From positions 33,634 to 97,633 of the forward strand of contig PHBJ01000005.1 in NCBI GenBank assembly GCA_002840555.1: 64,000 bases of DNA. The letters are read 5' to 3'. The position numbers were made by a program, and so were the translations under genes. Below are positions 34,066-42,582 of this stretch, one piece after another. The notes beneath the pieces were generated by a model. The model was not told the origin of the DNA and searched no databases. It saw only the letters and a list, made by a program, of their open reading frames with translations. Every line of letters starts with the position of its first letter. Positions within the stretch are counted from its first letter, which is position 1. This stretch comes from Deltaproteobacteria bacterium HGW-Deltaproteobacteria-13 (lineage in GTDB: Bacteria > Desulfobacterota > Syntrophia > Syntrophales > Smithellaceae).

Positions 34066-37000
34066 CTACTTAACGGAAAAACTTTTCATCATATCCCAGT
34101 ACTTGCTTGGGTTTTTTTCAAAGAGTCTTTTAAGGATTTCTTTAGCACGTTTATCATCATCCTCTTTGGTCAAGGTTTCAAGAATAGAAACGACAGTTTC
34201 ACTTTCCTCTATTCTCACCTCTACTGGAAAAGAAAAAACAACTTGCGCCGCTCTAATAAATTTCTCCTTTCCACCTCTAATATAAATCCTTTCCAATATT
34301 TTACTGGTGTAATAATATGGCCACCAAGACATTTTGGTTGTTGTGCCAGGAACGAAATTGGTTTCATAATAGAATGCCTTTTCTATTTCAATACATTTAA
34401 AATATAGACTATACCAGCTATCGAAGTCCTCATCATCGCTGTCCATCTTCTTGAGAATGGTTTCGTATATCAAATGGAAAAGCCCATGATCATAAGCATT
34501 CGTCAGTAAATTAAAATAGCCGAGCACCATTTTCGTCAAAGCGCGTCCTTTAGTATTGCTTCCACATTCATCACGGATAATATGTTCGAATGACGCTGCA
34601 AAACCGAAGCACGCCTTCTTATCTTCTTTCTGGAGTCGTTCGATAGTGTCCACCAAAATTTTTCGAAACTTTCCAGCATCATATTTCGCCGCCCCGAGAT
34701 CGTCGTAAAGGCCGGGACTAAAAAATTTCCAATTTCGGAAATTCTCTTTTCTAAACTCCGCAAAGTAAATAAATATGGGGGCCGCTTCCCGAATAAATTC
34801 TGGTGTTTGTTTCGAAAGGAAAGTGACTAACTTCAATGCATCGGCCTCACTTAGCGCCCTAATATGACCGAATGTAAAAAGGATATTTTTCGCCATAGCC
34901 TTCCGAACAAGTTCCGGCCAAGTAATAAACCTGTCTATAAGTCCGAATGCAAGGTTCTCAATGTTTTTTGACATCCTGAGAGCCTTTTCTTTATCATTGT
35001 TCAGAAAGAGAACCTCTTTGTTATCGGGTAATACAGTTAGTCTGTTTCTGGCAAGTTGACTTAACGCAAAGCAACCCATATGAACTACGTAGTAATTCTC
35101 ATCTAGAAGAAGCTTCTCAGACAGTTGGATTACTTCTGAAATCTGATCTCGGCCTTCCACAACTGCGCACTTCATAAGCATCCACCCGCACCAACCTCTA
35201 ACAGAAGTTAGAGAGCTTAATTCCTCGCCCGCTTCAATTTTTTTATGTTCATTGTATTTCCCTTCGGGATCATCCGGGTCCTTTCCTGGAAGATAAGGAT
35301 CAGGATCATTAATAAAGACGCGAATAATCTTTAATGCCTCAGGTATCCTTTTTTTTGTAATCAATCGGCCAGCAAATTGCACGAACGCCTCTCGACAATT
35401 AGCAAACGAAATTCTACAGCAAATTCGGCTAATGTCATTACCGGCACCATTAAGAAAAGGGTTTACAACATCATCATAAAGCCTACCAAGAAGTATTGGG
35501 TCATCAGAGTCGTCATTTCCACGGCTGTCGTAGAGGCTATGGGTGTAGATCACCTGCCCGTGCCGATTCAAGGTTTCGTATGATTCAAGCAGGCGCAAAA
35601 TAGACAAGCCCTTTTCATAATCTCGTTTCAAAATTTGACGCAAAAGCCTGGCAACATCATACGCATGGAACTCATCACCTTTAGACTTTAGCCAATCTTG
35701 AGAGAGTAGTATTCTGAATAGTTCAACCGCGAAATCTATATCGCTTTCCAATTGGGCGTATATTGACGCAATTGGATCTCCACCAAAGATTGACCTGCCA
35801 CGTGTGTACTTTGTATTGACGTACCAAACTTTCAGCAGTTCCTTGGCTTTCATATGCCCTTCATTAGCCAAGTCAGAAACAATTTGCTCTTGGAACGGAC
35901 TTATTGGACTCTTATATTTTCTTGTCGGTAGTTCTGCTAATTTCCATCGTTTATTAGATGAAAGACCAAATTCCCTAGCCGTCTCAAAGATAAGCTCTGA
36001 CTTGTGCGGTATTCCTCTTTTGGCGTTGATGAACTCCTTCAGAATTGAAAAAGCCTCTGTGGAGTTTGCTTTATCGGCATTCCCGTATCTTTTCAAAATA
36101 ATCTTATATACGGAACGGTTCAAGAAATCTGGCCTTTGTTGGGTTACCTCTTTGGTTCTACTGATACACCGCGACTTAACAAAACTCCAACCCTGCTCAG
36201 GATCACTATCGTAGAATTTCCGAATAGCTGGCTCAAATATGTAACTAACGAGATGTCGATCAGAGGTTTCGTAAGTACCACCCATGTAAGACGTAGTCGA
36301 TCCACTAAGCTCCCAACCCTTGTATGTGATTTTCTTGCCGTACTTTGCGAAGTAACGCTCGTACTGACTGGCAATTACGTCGACTGTTTTCTGGAATCTA
36401 GCAAGGAAATCATCGCTGATCCATTGTTCCACTATTTGATATGCTTCCATTGGCGAATAAATGTTATGACGTCCGCTATCCTCAGTAAGATTAAAAATTT
36501 TAGTTATGAGATCGAATATCTTTTGCTTGATATTTTTGTCACCCATCTCGTAAATTCGCTGGAGGACTTTACAAACTTCACCCCTTTCCCATTTCTCATC
36601 GCCATCGCGATCGTTTTTGAGATAGAAAAGTTCGTCTTTATTGAAGGACAGCAGATGCTTCATAATTTCAAGAGCATCATTGACAAATAATGTCCCATCA
36701 GTATCCTTGATGATTTTCATTACAAGGCTTATGACAGTTGTGACGTAAAAGTCAGAACGGTAGAATCCTCTTGGTTCTTTTACATAGAGGTTGGCATATT
36801 GGAGGGCGTATCTCTTGTTCTCTATAGATTGGAGGTTATTTTCAAAGATCCGGAAAATGTTAAAAGCAAAAAAGTAAACCCTGTTTAGTTGCCAGAGGTC
36901 TTTCCACTTTTCCAGGTCAAGATCAGTTTTTGATTTCAACCGATCAGTGGCAAACGACATGAGATCCCAACGAAGAGAAAAGGTCGAAATTGAACCAGAA

Positions 37001-37710
37001 CCCCAATCTATTCCTTTGTTGATGTTGATATCTTTTTCTAACTTCTCTAATTGTTTATCTTTAGTTTTTTTCTCGTTGTTAAAATAGTCGCTTCGTTTTT
37101 GAACTTCATCTTTAAAATTTGTAACCTCCCTTTCAAAATCCTCCCTCCTATAAACACCTCCTTGTGTGGAACTTTTGTAGATACTCTGATATATAGTGCT
37201 ATCAGTGAATTTTTTTATGTCCTCGAAAGGCAGCCACATATCAAGTAATTCGGCTACCAGAGAATAATTAATTCCATCATCCAAGCCTTTTGACAGAATC
37301 CAGAATTTGACCTTCGGAAGAAGTTCTATAGATTCAGTGTCAAAACTCTTTTCTTCAAATTTCTTTTTCAATTCCTTGAACCATTTGATATTCTTGATAT
37401 TGGATAAGAGATCTTTATTGGCACTCTTGCAAACCACAAGGATTTCGTCCTGCTCTCCTATTTGTTTTCTTTCCATTATCGTCTTCAGCAGTTCCCGAAG
37501 TTGTGTATAGCCAAAGGTCTCTTTTCTATATTTGGATTCACAGATAATTCTTTTACCGTCAGAGAATACTAGATCAAAATCTTCTGAATCATCCGGTTCT
37601 AACTGAATATATGAGAAACCGGGCCTCTTTAAGAATTGTAGAAATAGCGACATCGCCGCCCAGTTCTGGGCACCTATTCCTTTTTGTGTATTTTGACCAG
37701 CTTTGCTCAT
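34066..37710 (-). CDS. Large protein with PD-(D/E)XK-like nuclease N-terminus and helical repeats
   Basis: This 1214-residue protein is not one I recognise as a whole. The N-terminus (residues 1-110) has the layout of a Cap4/DUF4297-type or restriction-type nuclease: GIGAQNWAAMSLFLQFL, then D46 in DFDLVFSDGK and the E58-S-K60 pair (ESK), a typical D...ExK active site. There is no Walker motif. From about residue 230 the protein is mostly alpha-helical with many Trp/Phe/Leu-rich segments, consistent with a HEAT/TPR-like scaffold, e.g. VVHMGCFALSQLARN and LVRKAMAKNILFTFGHIRAL. Its ATG overlaps the upstream AlbA_2 gene by 4 bp (ATGA), so the two are co-translated. AT-rich codon use sets the pair apart from neighbours. 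A defence role is inferred. Confidence 0.7.
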   Translation of the reverse strand: MSKAGQNTQKGIGAQNWAAMSLFLQFLKRPGFSYIQLEPDDSEDFDLVFSDGKRIICESKYRKETFGYTQLRELLKTIMERKQIGEQDEILVVCKSANKDLLSNIKNIKWFKELKKKFEEKSFDTESIELLPKVKFWILSKGLDDGINYSLVAELLDMWLPFEDIKKFTDSTIYQSIYKSSTQGGVYRREDFEREVTNFKDEVQKRSDYFNNEKKTKDKQLEKLEKDININKGIDWGSGSISTFSLRWDLMSFATDRLKSKTDLDLEKWKDLWQLNRVYFFAFNIFRIFENNLQSIENKRYALQYANLYVKEPRGFYRSDFYVTTVISLVMKIIKDTDGTLFVNDALEIMKHLLSFNKDELFYLKNDRDGDEKWERGEVCKVLQRIYEMGDKNIKQKIFDLITKIFNLTEDSGRHNIYSPMEAYQIVEQWISDDFLARFQKTVDVIASQYERYFAKYGKKITYKGWELSGSTTSYMGGTYETSDRHLVSYIFEPAIRKFYDSDPEQGWSFVKSRCISRTKEVTQQRPDFLNRSVYKIILKRYGNADKANSTEAFSILKEFINAKRGIPHKSELIFETAREFGLSSNKRWKLAELPTRKYKSPISPFQEQIVSDLANEGHMKAKELLKVWYVNTKYTRGRSIFGGDPIASIYAQLESDIDFAVELFRILLSQDWLKSKGDEFHAYDVARLLRQILKRDYEKGLSILRLLESYETLNRHGQVIYTHSLYDSRGNDDSDDPILLGRLYDDVVNPFLNGAGNDISRICCRISFANCREAFVQFAGRLITKKRIPEALKIIRVFINDPDPYLPGKDPDDPEGKYNEHKKIEAGEELSSLTSVRGWCGWMLMKCAVVEGRDQISEVIQLSEKLLLDENYYVVHMGCFALSQLARNRLTVLPDNKEVLFLNNDKEKALRMSKNIENLAFGLIDRFITWPELVRKAMAKNILFTFGHIRALSEADALKLVTFLSKQTPEFIREAAPIFIYFAEFRKENFRNWKFFSPGLYDDLGAAKYDAGKFRKILVDTIERLQKEDKKACFGFAASFEHIIRDECGSNTKGRALTKMVLGYFNLLTNAYDHGLFHLIYETILKKMDSDDEDFDSWYSLYFKCIEIEKAFYYETNFVPGTTTKMSWWPYYYTSKILERIYIRGGKEKFIRAAQVVFSFPVEVRIEESETVVSILETLTKEDDDKRAKEILKRLFEKNPSKYWDMMKSFSVK

Positions 37711-38504
37711 ATGATCACCGTCTGATATTTATCTATGAAACTATCAATCGCTCGTTCTAACTGTTCTTTATCCTGTATACCTGTAGGTTCACCACCTTCA
37801 GTTGACGCAATGATAATGGCCTTCTTTAGATTAGAGATCTTCTTTTCGATATCCTCTAACGTTAGCACGAACTCTTTACTTTTTTCGGTATCAATAGATC
37901 GATAATAGGTTTTGAATCCTTGACAGATGGTCGTTTCCCAAAGAGTAAAGTAAGGTTCATGCTGGCCTTTGATATTCTTTAGGATTTCAATTACGTGCCT
38001 TCCATATTCTGGATAGAAAACGCTCTGACTCAAGCAAAGTTTCCTGATTTCGTCTCCGCGTTTTAGGTCACGGAGAGATCCATTTGTACGAAGTGGAATT
38101 GAAAGCCCCTTACCTTCCTTGAAAAAGACATGAGGCTTTTCTCCAAGGGGACTTTCCTGAATCTCGATTATGTAAACGTATGTTCTCTTTGATTTTAGTT
38201 TGATACATTCATGAATGTCGAATTTTATAGTCGCAGGAGTTACATGTGTATTGATAATTTGACCAAGCCTTGTTACGAATTCGTCGTTTTTTTCTACCCC
38301 GACAATACGCTTCTTTTTGTCGACTCCGAATAGTAGAAATCCCCCTTTCTGATTTGCAAAACCACAAAATTCTCTCTTCAGCCTGATCTTGCCTTCTTCA
38401 TCGTCCGGTATCTTTTCTTTCAGATCAAAACTATCATCTTCCTGGGTTGAAGATTTCTGTAACCAATTCCTTAGTTGTTTAATATCCCATCCACTGAAGT
38501 TCAT
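37707..38504 (-). CDS. AlbA_2/Schlafen-type putative nucleic-acid-binding protein
   Basis: The 265-residue protein has an AlbA_2 (Schlafen AlbA-like) domain: an N-terminal DSFDLKEKI (24-32), then FCGFANQKGGFLLFGVDKKKRIVGVE (46-71), matching the family pattern of a LEFKE-like strand, AFANTxGGxLxxGVDxxGxIxG. The C-terminal half (from about 170) is unassigned and includes a helical end. AlbA_2 proteins bind nucleic acids or nucleotides and recur in defence loci. It is the first gene of a two-gene operon with the nuclease-like protein, overlapping it by 4 bp. AT-rich composition suggests acquisition. Confidence 0.8.
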   Translation of the reverse strand: MNFSGWDIKQLRNWLQKSSTQEDDSFDLKEKIPDDEEGKIRLKREFCGFANQKGGFLLFGVDKKKRIVGVEKNDEFVTRLGQIINTHVTPATIKFDIHECIKLKSKRTYVYIIEIQESPLGEKPHVFFKEGKGLSIPLRTNGSLRDLKRGDEIRKLCLSQSVFYPEYGRHVIEILKNIKGQHEPYFTLWETTICQGFKTYYRSIDTEKSKEFVLTLEDIEKKISNLKKAIIIASTEGGEPTGIQDKEQLERAIDSFIDKYQTVII

Positions 38505-38771
38505 AGATTTCGTTTACCTGATCTCAGCCTTTGATCACACCGAAATGGCTTTTTCAACATGATTGAATCCAGCAACCTAATTTGCATGCTGTCAATAATA
38601 CTTCATCCTATCACAAAATTATATCAAGTCGCATTCAAAGCATAACGCGGCCAACAAAGTTAGGCAAAGACCGGAGGTGCAACTGGAGGGAGCGCAATAA
38701 AAAACATTTTTTACCGTGCCGGGAATTGACGCCTGCAAGACGGCAGATTCCATTCGACTTGGTATCAATGT
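38505..38771. other. Intergenic region upstream of the AlbA_2 operon
   Basis: No gene is supported. On the minus strand a -10 like TATAAT (38623-38618) could serve the operon with a weak -35, and a TTGACA sits at 38595-38590 without a good -10. A + strand frame (38582-38809) lacks an SD and overlaps the response regulator gene, so it is not called. Confidence 0.35.
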
Positions 38772-39458
38772 TTATTTTTTTGATGCTCTCTCGTTCTCCA
38801 CCCAGTTGAGCGCGTAGCGCAGGAGTTCTATACTGTTCTTGAGATTCAGCTTTTCCTTAATGCGCTCCCGGTAGGTGCCGATGGTCTTGACGCTTAAGTT
38901 CAGCCGGACGCCGATCTCGCTGATGCTGAGCCCTTCGCCGATGAGATGGAAAACCTCAAGCTCCCGGTCCGTCAGGGCCTGGAGGGGCGTTTCGGCGGAA
39001 TCTCCGGGACCTTCAACAAAGCGGGAAAGGATCTGGTCCGTCATTTTTTTGCTCGCATAGATGCCGCCGGACCTGACCTGGCGGATAGCCTTGACGACGG
39101 ACTCGGAAGCTTCCTGTTTCATGATGTAACCCTTGGCGCCTGCTCGAAACGCGCGTTCGGCATAGAGCGACTCGTCGTGCATGGAGATGACCAGCATGGT
39201 TATTTCCTTGTGAAATTTGCGGATCTCTTTTATCAGATCGATACCGCTCATATCCTTCAGGGTAATATCCACGATCATCGTGGCCGGTTTCAGTTCCGCC
39301 GCCGCCTTCATGGCGCCGTGATAGTCCTCCGCCTCTCCGCAAACGCAAAGGTCTTCTTCCTGATTGATGAGTTGAGCGAGCCCCTGCCTGAAGATGGGAT
39401 GGTCATCAACGATGAGGATTCTGTGTTTATCTGTATGGGTTGTTTTGTTTGCGGCCAT
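38772..39458 (-). CDS. NarL/FixJ-type response regulator
   Basis: The 228-residue protein has an N-terminal receiver domain (ILIVDDHPIFRQGL, phospho-acceptor D64 in MIVDITLKDMSG, conserved K in AGAKGYIMKQ) and a C-terminal LuxR-type helix-turn-helix (LTDRELEVFHLIGEGLSISEIGVRLNLSVKTIGTYRERIKEKL). It lies 5 nt downstream of its histidine kinase gene. Targets are unknown. Confidence 0.95.
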   Translation of the reverse strand: MAANKTTHTDKHRILIVDDHPIFRQGLAQLINQEEDLCVCGEAEDYHGAMKAAAELKPATMIVDITLKDMSGIDLIKEIRKFHKEITMLVISMHDESLYAERAFRAGAKGYIMKQEASESVVKAIRQVRSGGIYASKKMTDQILSRFVEGPGDSAETPLQALTDRELEVFHLIGEGLSISEIGVRLNLSVKTIGTYRERIKEKLNLKNSIELLRYALNWVENERASKK

Positions 39459-39463
39459 AAGCG

Positions 39464-40939
39464 TCAGTCCTCGATCAGATTAAAGGTGCAGGTTACCAGT
39501 GTTCCCCCGCTTTGTTCCGATTCGATCCGCAGGGACGCGCCGATCATGCGGGACCGGTAGTTCATGATCCGCAGGCCGATGCCGCTGACTTTGGTCGTGT
39601 CCTTGATCCCGACGCCGTTATCGAGAATCGACAGGGAAATAGTACCGTTGTTGTTCAGAAGCTCTATCACAATTTTTGAAGACTTGCCATGTTCGATGGC
39701 ATTGTGAATGGATTCCTTTGCAATATAATAAAGGTGCGTAGCCAGAGAATTATCTTTAATGGGAATATGCCGGGGGCAGCGGAAGACACAGGTGATATTG
39801 AAGATATCCGATGTGGAGGCGGCAAGCTCTTCCAATGATGCCTCAAGACCGAGAGAGCTGAGATAGACAGGACAAAGCCCGCGGGCCAGTTGCCGGGTCT
39901 TTTCGATGGCTCCCTTGACCAGCTGATTGATCTGGCCTGCATAACGGGCGTTTTCATCGGAAAGGCCGATGAGCTTGTCGTGCAGGACTTTGGTCATGAC
40001 ATCGACACCGATCAGGTGCTGGCCGAGATCGTCGTGAAGTTCATAGCCGATCTTCTGGCGTTCCCGCTCTGAGACATCCAAAACCTCTTTTTCCAGATTC
40101 TTGATGGCTGTGATATCCGTAATGACTCCGAATCCCCCCATGAAATGTCCCTGGGAATCGTAAACGGCGCGCGGCGAAACGAGGGTGTAGATTTGCTTGC
40201 CCTCTTTATCCATCCACGTCACTTCATAGGACTCGGGAGCATCTTTGTTCGCGATGTTCCGCGTCCAGGTCTCCAGGTCCCGTTTGCTGATAAAATCCCG
40301 GCTCGGCCTGCCGACGATCTGCTCCCGCGGAAGCTGAAGGATATTGCAGATCTTGTCGTTGACATAAGTGATAATGCCGTGACGGTCCTGAATGCCCAAC
40401 CCCTCATTCATGGATTCCACCAGCTGGCGGAATCTTTCCTCGCTGTCGCGCAATGCCTTTTCGGTTTTGACCCTCTCTGTAATATCCACCATGGAGGCAA
40501 TGCTTTGTGTTGTCCCCGGAATCATGGCAATAGTCATAAAAACATGGAGAAGTCTGCCGTTCTTGTTCCTGATCTTGAATTCATAATTCCTGGGAGCCGC
40601 CGAAGGTTCCTCGCGTCTGGTCTTGTGGAAAGAAAGAAGGCGGTCAACGTCGTCATCAGCCACATACATGGTCCAGGTATGGCCGATGATTTCTTCACGG
40701 GAATAGCCCGTAAAATTAGCAAAATCGTTGTTCATCATGGAGATGGTCGTGTCTTGTTCAATGACGATGGTTGCCGTGCCGGAATTCTCAAACAGGGTCT
40801 GGTAAAAATGTTCCGAATGGGTCAGATCCTCCTCGATCCGTTCATACTTCCGGGCCTGAGACCGAAGATCTTTGATTTCGTCGCGGGCCGCTCCCAGTTC
40901 GCCGATAAGTTCAAGCCTGGTTTTGTATCCCTTCCCCAC
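39464..40939 (-). CDS. PAS-domain sensor histidine kinase (NarX/HisKA_3 type)
   Basis: The 491-residue, apparently soluble kinase has a short coiled N-terminus, two PAS domains (about 42-160 and 165-280), a HisKA_3 dimer domain with the phospho-acceptor His in SERERQKIGYELHDDLGQHL, and an HATPase domain (IAKESIHNAIEHGKSSKI, LDNGVGI, GIGLRIMNYR). There is no transmembrane helix, so it senses a cytoplasmic signal, possibly redox or a small ligand through PAS. It starts with GTG 40939 and is transcribed before its regulator. Confidence 0.93.
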   Translation of the reverse strand: MGKGYKTRLELIGELGAARDEIKDLRSQARKYERIEEDLTHSEHFYQTLFENSGTATIVIEQDTTISMMNNDFANFTGYSREEIIGHTWTMYVADDDVDRLLSFHKTRREEPSAAPRNYEFKIRNKNGRLLHVFMTIAMIPGTTQSIASMVDITERVKTEKALRDSEERFRQLVESMNEGLGIQDRHGIITYVNDKICNILQLPREQIVGRPSRDFISKRDLETWTRNIANKDAPESYEVTWMDKEGKQIYTLVSPRAVYDSQGHFMGGFGVITDITAIKNLEKEVLDVSERERQKIGYELHDDLGQHLIGVDVMTKVLHDKLIGLSDENARYAGQINQLVKGAIEKTRQLARGLCPVYLSSLGLEASLEELAASTSDIFNITCVFRCPRHIPIKDNSLATHLYYIAKESIHNAIEHGKSSKIVIELLNNNGTISLSILDNGVGIKDTTKVSGIGLRIMNYRSRMIGASLRIESEQSGGTLVTCTFNLIED

Positions 40940-41065
40940 TTTTCAAACCCCGTTGCTTTAGTTGGTCGGATTGTATACGAGAACAGGACGCTTGTCCATT
41001 GGATAGTGCCCAGCCGCATGACATCAGGCCCTGCGTCGATTTATCCTGTTGGGCTGGAAAGGATT

Positions 41066-41398
41066 CTATATTCCCAGATTAGAGAGCATTGTGCAGAATC
41101 TATTGATAATCTCCACCAGCTGCGGATGAGATACTTCAAATTCCTGAACCGATGAGGTCAAGCCTTCAATCGATATATTAAAAAGCGCCGGACTCTTTTC
41201 GCTGCGTGTGGCTTCACGGGCTGATAATTCGGCAAATCCGGCTATGCTTTCCGCCTGCTCATGACGGGTTTTAGAAAGATCGGTAACTTCCGCCCTCAGA
41301 GTTTTCAGGAGATTCAACAATTCGGCTTTATCAGTTTCTTTTACCGCCTGGCTCTGCTTCAACCGCTCTTCAATTTTGTCAAGACGATCCTGAATCAT
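41066..41398 (-). CDS. Small coiled-coil protein (DUF4404-like)
   Basis: The 110-residue helical protein starts MIQDRLDKIEERLKQS and contains EQAESIAGFAELSAREATR, which resembles the DUF4404 family of unknown function. There is no membrane segment or signal. SD aaggtgg precedes the ATG and a consensus promoter lies just upstream, divergent from the promoter of the DUF362 gene. Confidence 0.6.
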   Translation of the reverse strand: MIQDRLDKIEERLKQSQAVKETDKAELLNLLKTLRAEVTDLSKTRHEQAESIAGFAELSAREATRSEKSPALFNISIEGLTSSVQEFEVSHPQLVEIINRFCTMLSNLGI

Positions 41399-41461
41399 TT
41401 CTTTCCACCTTTGTTATGTTGCATTTCAATTGTTACCGAACTTCCTGGCCTCATTGATAAA

Positions 41462-41490
41462 ATAATACGATGGGTGACCAGCTATGTCAA
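41462..41490 (-). promoter_or_regulatory. Consensus promoter of the DUF4404-like gene
   Basis: On the minus strand, TTGACA (41490-41485) and TATTAT (41467-41462) are 17 bp apart, 64 bp before the start codon. Confidence 0.75.
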
Positions 41491-41517
41491 TGAAAAACTA
41501 ACCGAAAATGCTTTATG

Positions 41518-41546
41518 TTGACATCCGGAAATTTTCTTTTTATTAT
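41518..41546 (+). promoter_or_regulatory. Promoter of the DUF362/NapH redox cluster
   Basis: TTGACA (41518-41523) and TATTAT (41541-41546) are 17 bp apart. It is back to back with the minus-strand promoter at 41462-41490, with 27 bp between the -35 boxes. Confidence 0.7.
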
Positions 41547-41616
41547 ATCGATAAAATTATCGTTTATTCTTAACAAACCTCTTTACATCTTATTGTTTCA
41601 GATAACGGAGGCAAAT

Positions 41617-42570
41617 ATGACAGACGCGCAAAAATCGAATCGGCGTGAATTTTTAAAGAAAGGTCTGTCCGTAGGACTTGTTGCGGGCGGCGCCTTCATC
41701 CTCGGCAAACCGGATTTCCTTGCGGCCAAAGATACAACAACAAATATTCCTGATCTTGTCGCCGTTAAAAATGGCGAACCGGATGCCATGTTCAAAAAAG
41801 CCATCCAATTGATGGGTGGCATGGGACAGTTTGTGAAGAAAGGGCAGACGGTTGTGGTCAAACCCAATATGGGTTTCCCGCGTAAACCGGAAGTCGGCGC
41901 CACCACCAATCCCCTTTTAATTAAAACAATTATTGAGTCTTGCTATTCGGCCGGTGCAAAAAAAGTATATATTTTCGATAATGTCGTTTCGCCGACATCC
42001 GGCAATGCCAGAAATTGCTATAAAATAAGCGGGATTGAAGATGCCGCCAGAGCCGCTAAAGCCATTGTCATCCCGCTGGATGATTTCAACTACCGTGAAG
42101 TAAAAATACCCGGCGGCAAAACACTGAAAACGGCGGATGTCCATAGCCTGATCCTTGATTCCGACGTCTTCATAAACGTGCCGGTACTCAAACATCACGG
42201 CTCCACGCAGCTTTCGATTGCCATGAAAAACATGATGGGGATCGTCAAAAACCGCATGGCGTATCACCTGACCGGTCTCGATCAATGCATTGCCGATTTT
42301 TGTATGTATAAAAAACCGGACCTCAATGTGGTGGATGCATACCGCGTGCTGATGAGTCATGGTCCCGCCGGACCGCGCGACGGCAATACGCCCAACGTTG
42401 AAATGAAAAAGACCCTGCTGATGTCCCGTGATATTGTGGCGGTAGACGCGGCTGCGGCAAAGATTTTCGGCAAGAATCCGGAGGATATATCCTACATTAA
42501 AATCGGACATCAGCAAAAAGTCGGCAACATGAACTTAAAAGAATTAAAAATCGTCACTTATGCAATGTAG
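41617..42570 (+). CDS. Tat-exported DUF362 protein
   Basis: The 317-residue protein starts at ATG 41617 (SD ggagg) and has a twin-arginine signal: NRREFLKKGLSVGLVAGGAF, so it is exported folded. The mature part is a DUF362 domain (VVVKPNMGFPRKPE, DVFINVPVLKHHGSTQLSIAMKNMMGIV, GPRDGN). DUF362 proteins often accompany Fe-S proteins, and their chemistry is not known. This copy has no ferredoxin motifs of its own; the gene 12 bp downstream encodes a polyferredoxin. Confidence 0.85.
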   Translation: MTDAQKSNRREFLKKGLSVGLVAGGAFILGKPDFLAAKDTTTNIPDLVAVKNGEPDAMFKKAIQLMGGMGQFVKKGQTVVVKPNMGFPRKPEVGATTNPLLIKTIIESCYSAGAKKVYIFDNVVSPTSGNARNCYKISGIEDAARAAKAIVIPLDDFNYREVKIPGGKTLKTADVHSLILDSDVFINVPVLKHHGSTQLSIAMKNMMGIVKNRMAYHLTGLDQCIADFCMYKKPDLNVVDAYRVLMSHGPAGPRDGNTPNVEMKKTLLMSRDIVAVDAAAAKIFGKNPEDISYIKIGHQQKVGNMNLKELKIVTYAM

Positions 42571-42582
42571 GGAACATAGCGA

